Source of the DNA: Hyphomicrobiales bacterium
GTDB taxonomy: Bacteria > Pseudomonadota > Alphaproteobacteria > Rhizobiales > Rhizobiaceae
Reading direction: 5' to 3'
Assembly (NCBI GenBank): GCA_900472575.1
Contig: UCIV01000012.1
Location: 39,999-103,998 of the forward strand
DNA length: 64,000 nt
Positions within the stretch are counted from its first letter, which is position 1; each line of letters opens with the position of its first letter. Shown here one piece after another: positions 52,594 to 61,927 of this stretch. The notes beneath the pieces were generated by a model that searched no databases, was not told the origin of the DNA, and worked only from the letters and a program-made list of their open reading frames with translations. A program made the position numbers and the translations under genes.

Positions 52594-54210
52594 TCATTCT
52601 ACATCATTTTGCGCGAGGAAGGCAGGGATCTGATCCATGCCCATCGGCCGGCCGGTAAGGTATCCCTGCACATGCGTGCAACGCTCTCCGCGGATCCGAG
52701 ACAATTGTTCGGCGGTCTCGACGCCTTCGGCTGTAATGGCCATGCCAAGGCTGGCGCCGAGACCTGCGATGGAGCGCAGAATGGCTTCGCTGTCGGCGTC
52801 GTCACTGGCAACGAAGGACCGATCGATCTTGATCTTGTTGAAGGGAAACTTCTGCAGATAGCTCAGTGACGAATAGCCGGTTCCAAAGTCGTCCATCGAG
52901 ATCTTAACGCCGAGCTCGCGAAGGGAATTGAGCGTCTGAATGACGTTGTCGGTATCGTCGAGAAGCGCGCCTTCGGTGATCTCGATTTCCAGCCGATGGG
53001 CTGGCAGTCCGGACCGTTTGAGCGCGGTAGCTACCGTGTCGAGCAACGTGTCGGCTTTGAACTGCAGCGGCGAAACGTTAACAGCCACGATCATCTCGCC
53101 AGGCCATGACATGGCTTCAACACACGCAGTTCTCATTACCCACTCGCCGATCTTCACGATTAAGCCGTTCTCCTCGGCAAGTGAGATGAAGGAGAGAGGC
53201 GGGATATTGCCCTTGACCGGGTGTTCCCAGCGCAGGAGCGCCTCAAACCCGTCTACTCTGTTGCTGGTGACATTGATAAACGGCTGGTAGTTCAGCTTGA
53301 ACTGCTTCAGCGCCAGCGCGCGGCGCAGATCGATTTCCATCTCCCGGCGCGCGAAGAGAAGCGCGTCCATGCCGTTCTTGAACATGCTGTAACGGCCTCT
53401 TCCGGCCTTCTTTGCCTCATACAAGGCGAGGTCACCGTTGCGGAGGAGGTCGCGCGCCTGAACGGCATTTGTGCCGATCGCTACGCCGACGCTGACGCCG
53501 ATATTGACGGTGTGACCATGGATGACATATGTGCGGCCGATGAGGTCGACAATACGAGAAGCCAAGGTCTCTGCTGCTCCCTCCTCCTCAACGTGCCGCT
53601 GCAGGACGACAAATTCATCCCCACCGATACGAGCGACAATATCATCCTTGTGGCAGGCAGCTGTGAGCCGGTCTGCAACCTTTTTTAGAAGAAGGTCGCC
53701 GACCGCATGTCCGAGCGTGTCGTTGATCATCTTGAAACGATCGAGATCGAGGCAGTGAACTGCGACCGAAGACGCCGGTCCAGTGCACAAGGCCGAAGAA
53801 AGGTAGGCGAGCAAGGCATTGCGTTTGGTTAGACCGGTCAGTTCATCCAAACCGCTTGGTTTGTCGGCGCATTGTGCATGTAGGGAGGGCCGCAAATCGA
53901 TGAGGAACTGTCCTGCACCCAATGCTGCAATGGCGGCATCGAAATTCTCGCTGTCCCTGGATACTAGGAGAGAGGAGGGTGCGCCGGTCATGGTGGCAAG
54001 GTTCAACGCGCATCCTGGAAAAAGGTCGTGCATTTCGCTCCCGACGACCGCTGCCAATGATGTCATGCTGGCCGTGTTCGCATATGTGACGAGCCCGTCC
54101 GAACCGACGACCAAGACTGGACGCGGCAATAGCTCGAGGATCTGCTCGGCACTGGGGATGCCAGCTGGATGAGCTTGGGTTATTTGCGGAAACGGCGTTG
54201 CGACGTTCAT
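52594..54210 (-). CDS. PAS-GGDEF-EAL cyclic-di-GMP protein
   Basis: A 538-residue soluble protein. A PAS-like N-terminal domain (LPRPVLVVGSDGLVTYANTA) is followed by GGDEF (ARIGGDEFVVLQ, intact) and EAL (FEALLRWEHP, AVNVSPLQF, EITEGAL, DDFGTGYSSLSYLQ, AEGVETAEQL). Both catalytic motifs appear complete. It overlaps the BLUF gene start, so light sensed by BLUF could set its activity, parallel to BLUF-EAL proteins where both domains are in one chain. Confidence 0.93.
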   Translation of the reverse strand: MNVATPFPQITQAHPAGIPSAEQILELLPRPVLVVGSDGLVTYANTASMTSLAAVVGSEMHDLFPGCALNLATMTGAPSSLLVSRDSENFDAAIAALGAGQFLIDLRPSLHAQCADKPSGLDELTGLTKRNALLAYLSSALCTGPASSVAVHCLDLDRFKMINDTLGHAVGDLLLKKVADRLTAACHKDDIVARIGGDEFVVLQRHVEEEGAAETLASRIVDLIGRTYVIHGHTVNIGVSVGVAIGTNAVQARDLLRNGDLALYEAKKAGRGRYSMFKNGMDALLFARREMEIDLRRALALKQFKLNYQPFINVTSNRVDGFEALLRWEHPVKGNIPPLSFISLAEENGLIVKIGEWVMRTACVEAMSWPGEMIVAVNVSPLQFKADTLLDTVATALKRSGLPAHRLEIEITEGALLDDTDNVIQTLNSLRELGVKISMDDFGTGYSSLSYLQKFPFNKIKIDRSFVASDDADSEAILRSIAGLGASLGMAITAEGVETAEQLSRIRGERCTHVQGYLTGRPMGMDQIPAFLAQNDVE

Positions 54211-54770
54211 GGGGGCCTACCAATGCGAGTTGGCTACAAGGTAAGCCTCGGAAGTTACCCAACAACGGATCGGCCCGGTAAACGTGGATGTTTCATGCCA
54301 GACGGTTATCAATTGCTGAACATCGACAAGGTTGCATAAGGGTTGGCGCCACTACAGAGGACACGATTAGCAAGTCGGCGCTTGGTAGTCAGGCATCATC
54401 TTCCGCCCCCAGCGCGCTTCCGAGAAAAATCTACATCATGGTTCTGTTCAACAACGATTTCGACGGCTTCCGAAGAACGCTCAACGCCTTGCAGTGCTGC
54501 CAAGCGAGAGCGGAGGTAGGGACCTCAATCGTCGGTGATCGAACGTCGCGGGGCTGCTTCTCCTCATCGGCTGACGTTGTTGAAATAGCTTCGTATTATC
54601 GGTGCTCGTCAAGCAGGAGGTGCCTCGGGTATGGCAGATATCCGCTTGGCCGCTAGTTTTCTGTCGGGTGCCCGAACAGTCCGGGCAAATATGGCGACGG
54701 GCTGTTCGATTTCGTGGCTGAGCGCTGACAAAGATTGACTCTATTAACAGCCACATTTTGATGACGACCC
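54211..54770. other. Intergenic stretch with a histidine-kinase remnant
   Basis: No intact gene. At about 54620-54735 the minus strand reads SALSHEIEQPVAIFARTVRA before a stop, like a HisKA dimerisation helix (SHEIxQPxA) cut on both sides. It is probably the remains of a kinase gene. Confidence 0.35.
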
Positions 54771-55778
54771 TCAAGGGAGGTTCAGTGTCAGTACGCTGCC
54801 CCCGGCTGCTTCCAACCGATGCAGATACGTGTCGGGCCCGATCAACTGATACGGAAAATAGAGACCGGGCGGTGCAGGCGCTCGACCGTCGAGCCCGGTC
54901 AGGCGTTCGAGGATCATCGTCACGCCCATCGCGGTAAGAGGTGCCGCTCCCCCTGGGTGAAAGACCGCATGTCGTGTCCGTAGCGGCTGACGATCATGAT
55001 CCTTGCCGGAGAGTTCGATGATGATCTCTGTCGATTTCGGTTCGCCACGGCGACGGGCCGAACTGACGCCCGTTGCAAGATCGAACTGGACGTTCTTCGC
55101 GCCGGTGGCCGTTGCCAACCCCGCGACGTCGATCGAAGAAAAGCCGGAGGCTTTGATCTCGGTGCCGTCAATCGCATGAAACAGCGCCTGGGCATCGTCG
55201 CCGTCACGCCAGATATAGGCGCCATCGCGACGCGTCAGTGCTGCGGACATCATCTTGGACAGGCGTTCGAAATCTTCCGCCACGGCGGGTCCGCCGCCAT
55301 CCTCTTCATCCACCAAGGCTCCGATCTTGATCTCGTCGATGCGATCGAATTTTTTCGCGAGTTGGAGTGTGGGAACCGTTGTGGCGCCGACGAGCCATTC
55401 GTAGCCGAGAACGACGGCCCCCGCGTCCGGCTTGTGCATGAATATTGCAATTTCGGGTGCGATCTCGAAGACGCCGGACGAAATGCCGAGATGGGGCAGA
55501 GCACGTGAATTGGCATAGCGAAGTCCGGCGAGGCTTTCGTCCGAATAGAAGACAGCGACGGCGCCAACCTGGCGACTGCCCAATCCGAGATCGTCCGCGC
55601 CGAGGTCCAGTTGCACGGCTTCGGCATTGCCAAGCTCCTTGGCCACCGCTTGTGCCTTCTCGATGTTCCGGCCGGCAATCAAAAATGGTGCGTCCTGATG
55701 CAGGTTGCGTAGCATTTGAGCGCTCAGGCGGCCGATTGCGCCGGAGCCACCCATCATCAGGATAGGATTTACGGACAT
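54771..55778 (-). CDS. NAD(P)-dependent saccharopine-dehydrogenase-like oxidoreductase
   Basis: A 335-residue protein with the N-terminal nucleotide-binding PILMMGGSGAIGRLSAQMLR and a long variable C-terminal part. It resembles the trans-acting/saccharopine dehydrogenase-like NAD(P)-binding family rather than a classical SDR; no substrate can be given. It is divergent from a TetR gene, and the region between is full of TAGTAG/CTACTA half-sites, so the TetR protein is its likely repressor. Confidence 0.75.
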   Translation of the reverse strand: MSVNPILMMGGSGAIGRLSAQMLRNLHQDAPFLIAGRNIEKAQAVAKELGNAEAVQLDLGADDLGLGSRQVGAVAVFYSDESLAGLRYANSRALPHLGISSGVFEIAPEIAIFMHKPDAGAVVLGYEWLVGATTVPTLQLAKKFDRIDEIKIGALVDEEDGGGPAVAEDFERLSKMMSAALTRRDGAYIWRDGDDAQALFHAIDGTEIKASGFSSIDVAGLATATGAKNVQFDLATGVSSARRRGEPKSTEIIIELSGKDHDRQPLRTRHAVFHPGGAAPLTAMGVTMILERLTGLDGRAPAPPGLYFPYQLIGPDTYLHRLEAAGGSVLTLNLP

Positions 55779-55790
55779 AAGTTTTTCCTT

Positions 55791-55848
55791 CTACTATTTC
55801 GTAAGTTACTATTAGTAGGCAGAACGTTCATAACCTACCTTTAGTAGT
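55791..55848. promoter_or_regulatory. Cluster of CTACTA/TAGTAG half-sites, candidate TetR operators
   Basis: CTACTA at 55791-55796, the 9-base palindrome ACTATTAGT at 55809-55817 overlapping TAGTAG (55814-55819), and CTAC-N5-GTAG at 55836-55848 containing TAGTAG (55843-55848). All lie between the divergent reductase and TetR genes. Confidence 0.5.
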
Positions 55849-55870
55849 ATTGGCAACAGACGAGGTTTCA

Positions 55871-56482
55871 ATGAAGCGAAGCGACGATATGACGGATCAC
55901 GCAACGGCGCCGAAAAGGCTGCCGCGCGCCGACCGGCGCCGGCAGTTGCTCGACACCGCCCTTTTGATTGTCCGCGAAGAAGGCGCCGACCGGCTGACAC
56001 TGGGACATCTTGCAGCCCGCGCCGGGGTGTCCAAGCCCGTTGCCTACGATCATTTCGAGACCAAGTCCGAGCTTCTGATCGCTCTCTATCGCTGGATCGA
56101 CACGGAGAAGGTCAATGCCTTTCGCGAGGCGGTGACCGGAAGCGGGCGCCGCGCGGCGGAAACGGTCGATCTGCTCGCCGCAGCCTATATTCAATGTGCC
56201 GCCGACATAGACGGCGAATTCCATGCGGTCGGAGCAGCGCTGACTGGCAGCGAGGAGAAGGCGGCCGTGTTCCAAGAACTGCTGGCAAACAATGTCGCGA
56301 TGTTAGTCTCAGTGCTGGCGCCGCACAGCACGCTAGCGCCCGATGAATTGACAAGACGCTGCATAGGAATGGTTGGCGCTGGTGAAGCAATCGCGGCAGC
56401 CCGGTTGCGTGGCGATTGCGACGAGAGTGAAGCAATCGCCACGTTCAGCGCCATTATCGGTGGCGCCTGCACGAAAGCATAG
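55871..56482 (+). CDS. TetR family transcriptional regulator
   Basis: A 203-residue protein; ATG 55871 follows GAGG. The helix-turn-helix is ADRRRQLLDTALLIVREEGA, then LTLGHLAARAGVSKPVAYDH and F, typical TetR. The ligand-binding half is variable. It probably controls the divergent oxidoreductase and itself through the TAGTAG repeats. Confidence 0.88.
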   Translation: MKRSDDMTDHATAPKRLPRADRRRQLLDTALLIVREEGADRLTLGHLAARAGVSKPVAYDHFETKSELLIALYRWIDTEKVNAFREAVTGSGRRAAETVDLLAAAYIQCAADIDGEFHAVGAALTGSEEKAAVFQELLANNVAMLVSVLAPHSTLAPDELTRRCIGMVGAGEAIAAARLRGDCDESEAIATFSAIIGGACTKA

Positions 56483-56654
56483 CCACAGTCTACAGACAGC
56501 GAACCTAGAAGGGGTCTACAACGCGCGTTTCTAGGAAAGAGAAGCCGTCTTTGCCGATAATTTGAGTCCGCTGGTAACGAGGGCTTGTAGAAATAGCTAC
56601 TGGCACCAGCCTTGCGAGGCAAAGCTTCGGCGGGGTAGTAGATCGCCGACCGAA

Positions 56655-57017
56655 ACGAAATACTTTTATCAGGACCTAGATGCGAATGGCCGCCGGCTGA
56701 ATGGAGCGAGCAGCTACAAGGTGACTTTCCCTAAGGCCGATACGCCGCCTGTCGATGGGTCTTGGTTGCTGACGGTGTACGATGCCCAGCAATTTTTTCC
56801 CGCCTAAAGAGCTCGGTCGCTACTCGCTGGGTACCAAGAAGAAGATCCATGACGACGGGTCGCTGACGATTTACGTTCAACCTACGTCACCAGGGAAGTA
56901 GCTCGAGACCAATTGGCTTCCAGCACCCGCAGGCGCTTTTTCTCTCTATCTCGGACGTACTGGCCGAAGACTGAAATTGCTGACCGTAGCTGGACGCCGC
57001 CATCGGTTAGGAGATAA
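56655..57017 (+). pseudogene. Decayed DUF1214 (DUF1254/DUF1214 family) gene, 3' part
   Basis: The plus strand first reads YFYQDLDANGRRLNGASSYK, then [19 protein letters not shown], and hits a stop after a frameshift in a T-run. It resumes with [12 protein letters not shown] and [16 protein letters not shown], meets an in-frame TAG where a Glu/Asp codon is expected, continues LETNWLPAPAGAFSLYL, shifts frame again and ends RTYWPKTEIADRSWTPPSVR. This is the classic C-terminal DUF1214 block broken by at least two frameshifts and one stop. The 5' part is not recognisable. Confidence 0.75.
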
Positions 57018-57389
57018 CGAGGATGGCATCAGGTTGGATCGATGGTAAGGCGAGAATCTTGTCCATAGGCGGCCCCTTCGATTGAGATCTTAACAGCTCA
57101 TTCTGGCACATTTCGATGCCGTTCAGGGGCCGTCCACTCCAACATCAAGTCGGAGGACTGGCAAAGCGTACGCCCACGGCTGGGGGGTGAACGCACAGCG
57201 ACAAGCTCGCGAATCATGGCCCCTCAGTGAGACGTGGCTCGCTTGTCGCCGAGGTCGAGCTAACAAGACTAGCCGCCAAAACCTGCTTCGGGAATCGGGG
57301 TCTGCAACTTCCTGTGTCGAAGGTTGCCACTGCATCGCGGTTTCTGGTCAGAGCGCGGACCCGATACTGATTGCTTTTGAGGAGTAGAA

Positions 57390-57604
57390 AAAACAATGTG
57401 GCCTACGCTGGCCTCCACGGCCGAATCTGCAAGCAGCTTGCCAAGCGTGATTTCGGCATTGCCTTGCGGTTCGAGCTGGGGCGTCATCAGGTATGCGCCG
57501 ACGGCGCGAGTTCCTTCTCGAGGCCGAGGCTGAGGGGCGCAACCACAATTTCCGCCCCCAAATCCGCCAAATTGCGAGCTAAACGGCGCAGATGTCGCAT
57601 TCAC
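57390..57604 (-). pseudogene. Decayed NmrA-like NAD(P)-binding protein fragment
   Basis: The minus strand encodes LARNLADLGAEIVVAPLSL in one frame (ending in two stops) and then, in another, PQLEPQGNAEITLGKLLADS followed by AVEASVGHIVFST. Together they follow the NmrA/HSCARG order (strand with GAEVV, then adenosine-side helix, then GVxHIVxS). Downstream sequence to about 57200 is scrambled. No intact gene is present in 57018-57905 apart from this remnant. Confidence 0.45.
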
Positions 57605-57905
57605 GTACCAACGCTCCGCTGAAAGAGCTTCGAAGGTAACGGAAAACTGTACCTGTATTAATGAGAATATGTAGATCGCGGGTCATGGCTGCGGCCCGCA
57701 AAAGCGCATGATCGCCCTCTGTAAAAAGCGGCGCTGCTCATAGGTGCCGATCTTTTCAATTTCGTTCGCAGAGCGAATGAGTTCGGTACTGAAGGTCTTG
57801 GTCGCGCCAAGCTTCTATTCCAGGTCTAGAATTTTGCCGTAATGAAACACTATGACCGGAGGCCGACGCGAGTGTACGTCCCCGGCTCCAAGCGAGGAGA
57901 CCGAC

Positions 57906-58073
57906 ATGTTGCTCCACCATCAGCCCGTCCGTCCTGTCGCGCCCTACGGACCCGGCCTGATGCAGATCGAAAGCACGCGCCACGTCGCCGTTACCGTTCC
58001 AAAGAACGCGGCGAGTGCGATCAGCGTCGCTTTGCTCGCCAAAGCCACCTCGCATCTTGGTTTTTTAGACTAG
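57906..58073 (+). CDS. Small 55-residue hypothetical protein
   Basis: ATG 57906 is preceded by GAGGAG at a good distance. The peptide (MLLHHQPVRPVAPYGPGLMQ, then IESTRHVAVTVPKNAASAIS and on) has smooth composition and no leader or lipobox. No family is recognised. The site quality makes it more credible than the surrounding frames. Confidence 0.4.
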   Translation: MLLHHQPVRPVAPYGPGLMQIESTRHVAVTVPKNAASAISVALLAKATSHLGFLD

Positions 58074-58306
58074 AGACGTCATCCGGTTCCTACGGCCGCA
58101 TCGCTTTGGTTAAACCAAATGATGCTGCACCTCACGGCGGCAGCCATTAGAAGCTAACAACATACGGGCTGAAGGAGTACCTCTTACCTTCTGAAGATCG
58201 ATTGGTCAGTTGCAGCGCAAGATAAAGAGCACCCCCCAGTCCCCGCTTCGTGACAAACCTAAACGGCTCGCAAATACTCGGCGCGGGTGATTCGAGGGAT
58301 TGCAGG

Positions 58307-58837
58307 ATGAGACTTATATTTGCGGCGGCAATTGTTCCGCTCCTTTTTTCGTCGATTGATGGCCAGGCTGGCGAAATCTTTGACGAGATAAGATTTGGGG
58401 GAAGCGGTCTTATTGACAGCGACTCCTCAAAGGATCGAGGATTTGTCGGCTCTGCGGAAGTCTTCTTTGCTCCATTCGATAGTTCAGAAGACGGTCTAAA
58501 CAAAGTGCTTTCGCCAAGGGCGCAGGTTGGTGTCTCTGGTGGAGCCTCCGCAACTGATCAGATCTATGTAGGCGTCAATTGGCATCTGCCGATCGGCGAG
58601 ACATTCTTCGCGGAGGCTGGGATCGGAGGGACTGTCCACAATGGCAGTTTGGACAGCGGAGACGGCCCTCGGCTCGGCTGCCGGCTTCTGTTCCGCGAAA
58701 ACGTTGTTCTTGGTGTGAAAGTCAAGGAAAAAGTCAGCCTTATGGCGACCGCGGATCACTCGTCCCACGCCAACATCTGCGATGGACCAAATGATGGCAT
58801 AACCCACGCCGGTCTCGCGATAGGGGTCAAATTCTAA
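58307..58837 (+). CDS. PagL-like lipid A 3-O-deacylase (acyloxyacyl hydrolase family)
   Basis: A 176-residue protein; ATG 58307 gives a clean signal peptide (MRLIFAAAIVPLLFSSIDGQ, cut near AGE). The mature part is an eight-strand beta-barrel pattern (EIRFGGSGLIDS, VGVSGGASATDQIYVGVNWH), with the catalytic His-Ser in ADHSSHANICD near the C-terminus and a final AIGVKF aromatic residue for outer-membrane insertion. It would remove an acyl chain from lipid A at the outer membrane. Confidence 0.8.
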   Translation: MRLIFAAAIVPLLFSSIDGQAGEIFDEIRFGGSGLIDSDSSKDRGFVGSAEVFFAPFDSSEDGLNKVLSPRAQVGVSGGASATDQIYVGVNWHLPIGETFFAEAGIGGTVHNGSLDSGDGPRLGCRLLFRENVVLGVKVKEKVSLMATADHSSHANICDGPNDGITHAGLAIGVKF

Positions 58838-58861
58838 GGTTGTCTCGGCACCAGTGAGGAA

Positions 58862-59047
58862 TCACGAGCTCGAAGAAGGTTTATCATCCGTCACATTGAA
58901 CTTGTACCGAGCCAAAGCGGTAATCTTATCGAGAGCGGCCTCGACGACAGGCGGAATGTCGTCTTCCGACGACGCTTTCGCTGCGATATCGTGGATCAGG
59001 TCCAGAACCTCGGTCAACTGCTCAACGGTGGGCTGCTCAATCGACAT
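58862..59047 (-). CDS. Small hypothetical protein
   Basis: A 61-residue acidic helical protein (VEQLTEVLDLIHDIAAKASS then DIPPVVEAALDKITALARYK), ATG 59047 with AAGGAG upstream. A type of short protein common in rhizobia; no function recognised. Confidence 0.6.
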   Translation of the reverse strand: MSIEQPTVEQLTEVLDLIHDIAAKASSEDDIPPVVEAALDKITALARYKFNVTDDKPSSSS

Positions 59048-59124
59048 CGTCTTCTCCTTACAAGGTTGAGAAGACAATCCAGTGAAGTCGAGGAATCCCT
59101 CAAGCCGGTACGATAGCGCTTTTT

Positions 59125-59352
59125 TCAGAGCTGCTGCAAGCGAGCCAATATTTGTTTTGCTTCTGCGACATCGCTAATGACGCCTTCATCCGGCAGAGTG
59201 ATTTTGAAGGCCGTAATCCAACCGCTTTCCATATCTTGAATGACAGCTCGCAATGCATGCGGAAGATAGCGCCTCCTTGGTCTGTCGGTAGCCCAATGGC
59301 CAAGGGCGGGCGTGACTGAGAGTATAACTTCGGTCTGCAGAGAATAGTCCAA
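59125..59352 (-). CDS. Small hypothetical protein
   Basis: A 75-residue frame from TTG 59352. The C-terminal part (YLPHALRAVIQDMESGWITA then FKITLPDEGVISDVAEAKQI) is coherent and protein-like. The start is uncertain. No family is recognised. The overlapping frame 59100-59414 looks like a shadow. Confidence 0.4.
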   Translation of the reverse strand: MDYSLQTEVILSVTPALGHWATDRPRRRYLPHALRAVIQDMESGWITAFKITLPDEGVISDVAEAKQILARLQQL

Positions 59353-59414
59353 ACGTCACTCGATTCGGGCATTAGGGCTGAAAAAACGCTCCTCCGATTA
59401 TCGGAAATCAGCAC

Positions 59415-59733
59415 AAGTGCAATCCTGAAATGTTCGCCTCCTACTGCTTACAGACCATCCGCGACCACTGCCATACAGCGTCATATGCGGCTTGTCTTCC
59501 TTTATGCCGTCGGGAAGAATGGCCGTCTCCGCGTCTGCTTTGTCGAGCCTGTTATGTAGCAACACCGCTTGAGAGGCTTACTGCGATGTTTGCAGAAAGA
59601 TAGAGTTCTGCCCGGTTCATCTGAGGAAGCTGTTCAGGACGTCATTCCTGTCGGCGCCACGCGGCAGTCAGCTCTTGAATTCTGATGCATTAGAGACCAT
59701 TTGTCCGGCGATTTCAGTAGGATGGAGATATCA
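59415..59733. other. Region upstream of htpG
   Basis: No gene was recognised. A CTTGAG at 59568 is the only hint of a heat-shock promoter, but its spacing to any CGAT-type -10 is too short to call. Confidence 0.3.
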
Positions 59734-61626
59734 ATGACGACAGCAGAAGAGCGGCAGCCCGAGCAACACGTATTTGAAGCCGACGTGAGCCGGCTCCTGC
59801 ACATGATGGTGCATTCAGTTTACTCGGATAAAGACGTGTTCCTCCGAGAATTGATCTCGAACGCGGCGGATGCCTGCGAAAAGCTGCGGTATGAGTCGAT
59901 CTCGAAGCCGCAGCTTTCTTCCGATGGGATCCAGCCGGGAATTCTGGTGACGCTTAATGAGGAGGCGCAGACGCTCGTTATCGAGGACAACGGCATCGGC
60001 ATGAACCGCGACGAGATGATCGACGCGCTTGGCACGATCGCGCGCTCGGGGACAAAAGCGTTCATGGAGCGGCTTGAGGCGGCCAAAGCTGGGGAGAAGG
60101 CTGAACTGATCGGACAGTTCGGCGTCGGGTTCTATTCCTCGTTCATGGTTGCTGATCGGGTTGATGTAATCTCCCGCCGTGCCGGTGAGGGCGAAGCCTG
60201 GAAATGGTCATCCGACGGTAAGGGAAGCTATGACATCGTCGGTGTCGATGTCGGGCAAGCACCAGCGCGCGGTACGCGTGTCGTGCTACATCTCATGGAA
60301 GATGCGAAGAAATACGCCAGCAAATGGACCGTCGAGAAGATTATCCGTGAACAATCCGGCCACGTGCCTTTTCCTATACGTCTCGTAGAAAAAGAGGGCG
60401 CGGAGCCGTCACAGGTGTCCGATGGTGCAGCGCTCTGGGTAAAGCAAAAGAGCGAGATATCCAAGCAGGATTACGACGATTTCTATCGGAGCGTCTCGGG
60501 CCAGTACGATGAGCCGCTTGCAAACGTGCATTTCCGCGCTGAGGGACGCCACGAATATACAACGCTTGCCTTCATCCCCGGCTCCCAACCATTTGACCTG
60601 TTCGATCCGGACCGACAGGGCCGGATGAAGCTTTACGTGAAGCGCGTCTTCATAACCGACGAAGCCGAGTTGTTACCGCGTTACCTGCGGTTCGTGCGTG
60701 GCATCGTCGACACCTCGGATCTGCCACTCAACATTTCCCGTGAGATGATCCAGGAAAGTCCCATGCTTGCCGCGATCAAAAAAGGCGTAACGAGCCGGAT
60801 ACTGTCCGCTCTGGAGAAGATGGCCGAAGGCGAAGCCGAGACGTTTTCCAAGGTATGGGACCTGTTCGGACCCATTCTCAAGGAAGGTATTTACGACGAC
60901 TTCGAGCGGCGCTCGCAGTTGCTGAAACTGTCGCGCTTCCGTAGTACGGCGTCCAGCGAGGCAACTCGGAGCCTGGCCGACTATCTGACTTCAATGAAGG
61001 AGGGCCAGTCGGCGATCTATTACATTAGCGGCTCCAACCTGGATCAACTCAAGTCCTCGCCGCACCTTGAAGGGTTCCGAGCCAAAGGTATCGAAGTCCT
61101 TCTGCTTACCGATGGCGTAGACAGTTTCTGGCCACCCAGCGCCCCCGATTTCGAGGGCAAGCCGTTTAAATCGGTTACCCAGGGTCTTGCCGATCTGAAC
61201 GCTGTGACCGGCGATGGCGGCACTGATGAAGCTGGTCGGCAAGCTTCTCCCGAAGTCGGGGCATTTATCGATTTCGCTCGAAGTGTCCTTGGTGACGAGG
61301 TCGATGATGTGCGCGTTTCCGATCGGTTGACCGAAAGCGCGGTGTGCCTCGTCGCGTCGGAACATGGGCCCGATCGCCAGCTCGAAAAGCTCCTCCAAGG
61401 GGCAGGGCGGTTGCAGACAGCATCGAAGCCAATCCTGGAGATAAATGCAACGAGCGAGCGTGTTGCAAGCATCGCATCGATCAACGATCAGTCCTTCCGC
61501 GAGGATGCGGCGTGGTTGTTGCTTGACGAGGCCCGCATCCTCGACGGGGATAAACCGGCCAATCCCCGCGCGTTTGCCGATCGGCAGGCCAGGTTGTTCG
61601 GGCGTGCGATCGGGCACGGCAGTTAA
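59734..61626 (+). CDS. htpG: Molecular chaperone HtpG (Hsp90)
   Basis: A 630-residue protein; ATG 59734 has GGAG six bases upstream and fits family length (ATG 59722 and TTG 59701 are in frame). N-terminal GHKL ATPase: FLRELISNAADACEKLR, VIEDNGIGM, LGTIARSGTKAF and GQFGVGFYSSF. The middle domain includes LFDPDRQGRMKLYVKRVFIT and LPLNISREMIQ with the catalytic Arg. The C-terminal dimerisation domain is complete. It folds client proteins in the cytoplasm. No partner genes are adjacent. Confidence 0.97.
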   Translation: MTTAEERQPEQHVFEADVSRLLHMMVHSVYSDKDVFLRELISNAADACEKLRYESISKPQLSSDGIQPGILVTLNEEAQTLVIEDNGIGMNRDEMIDALGTIARSGTKAFMERLEAAKAGEKAELIGQFGVGFYSSFMVADRVDVISRRAGEGEAWKWSSDGKGSYDIVGVDVGQAPARGTRVVLHLMEDAKKYASKWTVEKIIREQSGHVPFPIRLVEKEGAEPSQVSDGAALWVKQKSEISKQDYDDFYRSVSGQYDEPLANVHFRAEGRHEYTTLAFIPGSQPFDLFDPDRQGRMKLYVKRVFITDEAELLPRYLRFVRGIVDTSDLPLNISREMIQESPMLAAIKKGVTSRILSALEKMAEGEAETFSKVWDLFGPILKEGIYDDFERRSQLLKLSRFRSTASSEATRSLADYLTSMKEGQSAIYYISGSNLDQLKSSPHLEGFRAKGIEVLLLTDGVDSFWPPSAPDFEGKPFKSVTQGLADLNAVTGDGGTDEAGRQASPEVGAFIDFARSVLGDEVDDVRVSDRLTESAVCLVASEHGPDRQLEKLLQGAGRLQTASKPILEINATSERVASIASINDQSFREDAAWLLLDEARILDGDKPANPRAFADRQARLFGRAIGHGS

Positions 61627-61927
61627 ATGGTTCCAGGCGAGGTGGTCGTTGGCTGCCTCGCCAAAAGCCTCAGAAGATAAGATCGTGTGCGTGACCGCCG
61701 ATGTTCGCAATCTTCGGGAATAGACTGGGTTCTTGGTCTAAGACCCTAGTTCATCGCCGTCCGCAATCGATGCACTAGCAACTGATTTTCAGAGAATATC
61801 TTAGTTTTTGATTGTTCGAGAATTACGGGCCGGTGGTTCGGCTCCCTTCAAGTGCTTAGCTAAACACAATTGGTTTGCAGTCGCCCCGAAGCAGTCATCC
61901 AGTACCGCCCCTTTGACCAGGCCACTC
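61627..61927. other. Intergenic stretch after htpG
   Basis: A weak stem (GGCGAGG 61636-61642 with CCTCGCC 61656-61662, 13-base loop) may end htpG transcription. No gene was recognised in the rest. Confidence 0.35.

Noticed and set aside
59568..59589. Heat-shock (sigma-32) promoter before htpG
   Set aside because: CTTGAG is followed by a CGAT-like -10 after only 10 bases, too short for the sigma-32 spacing.
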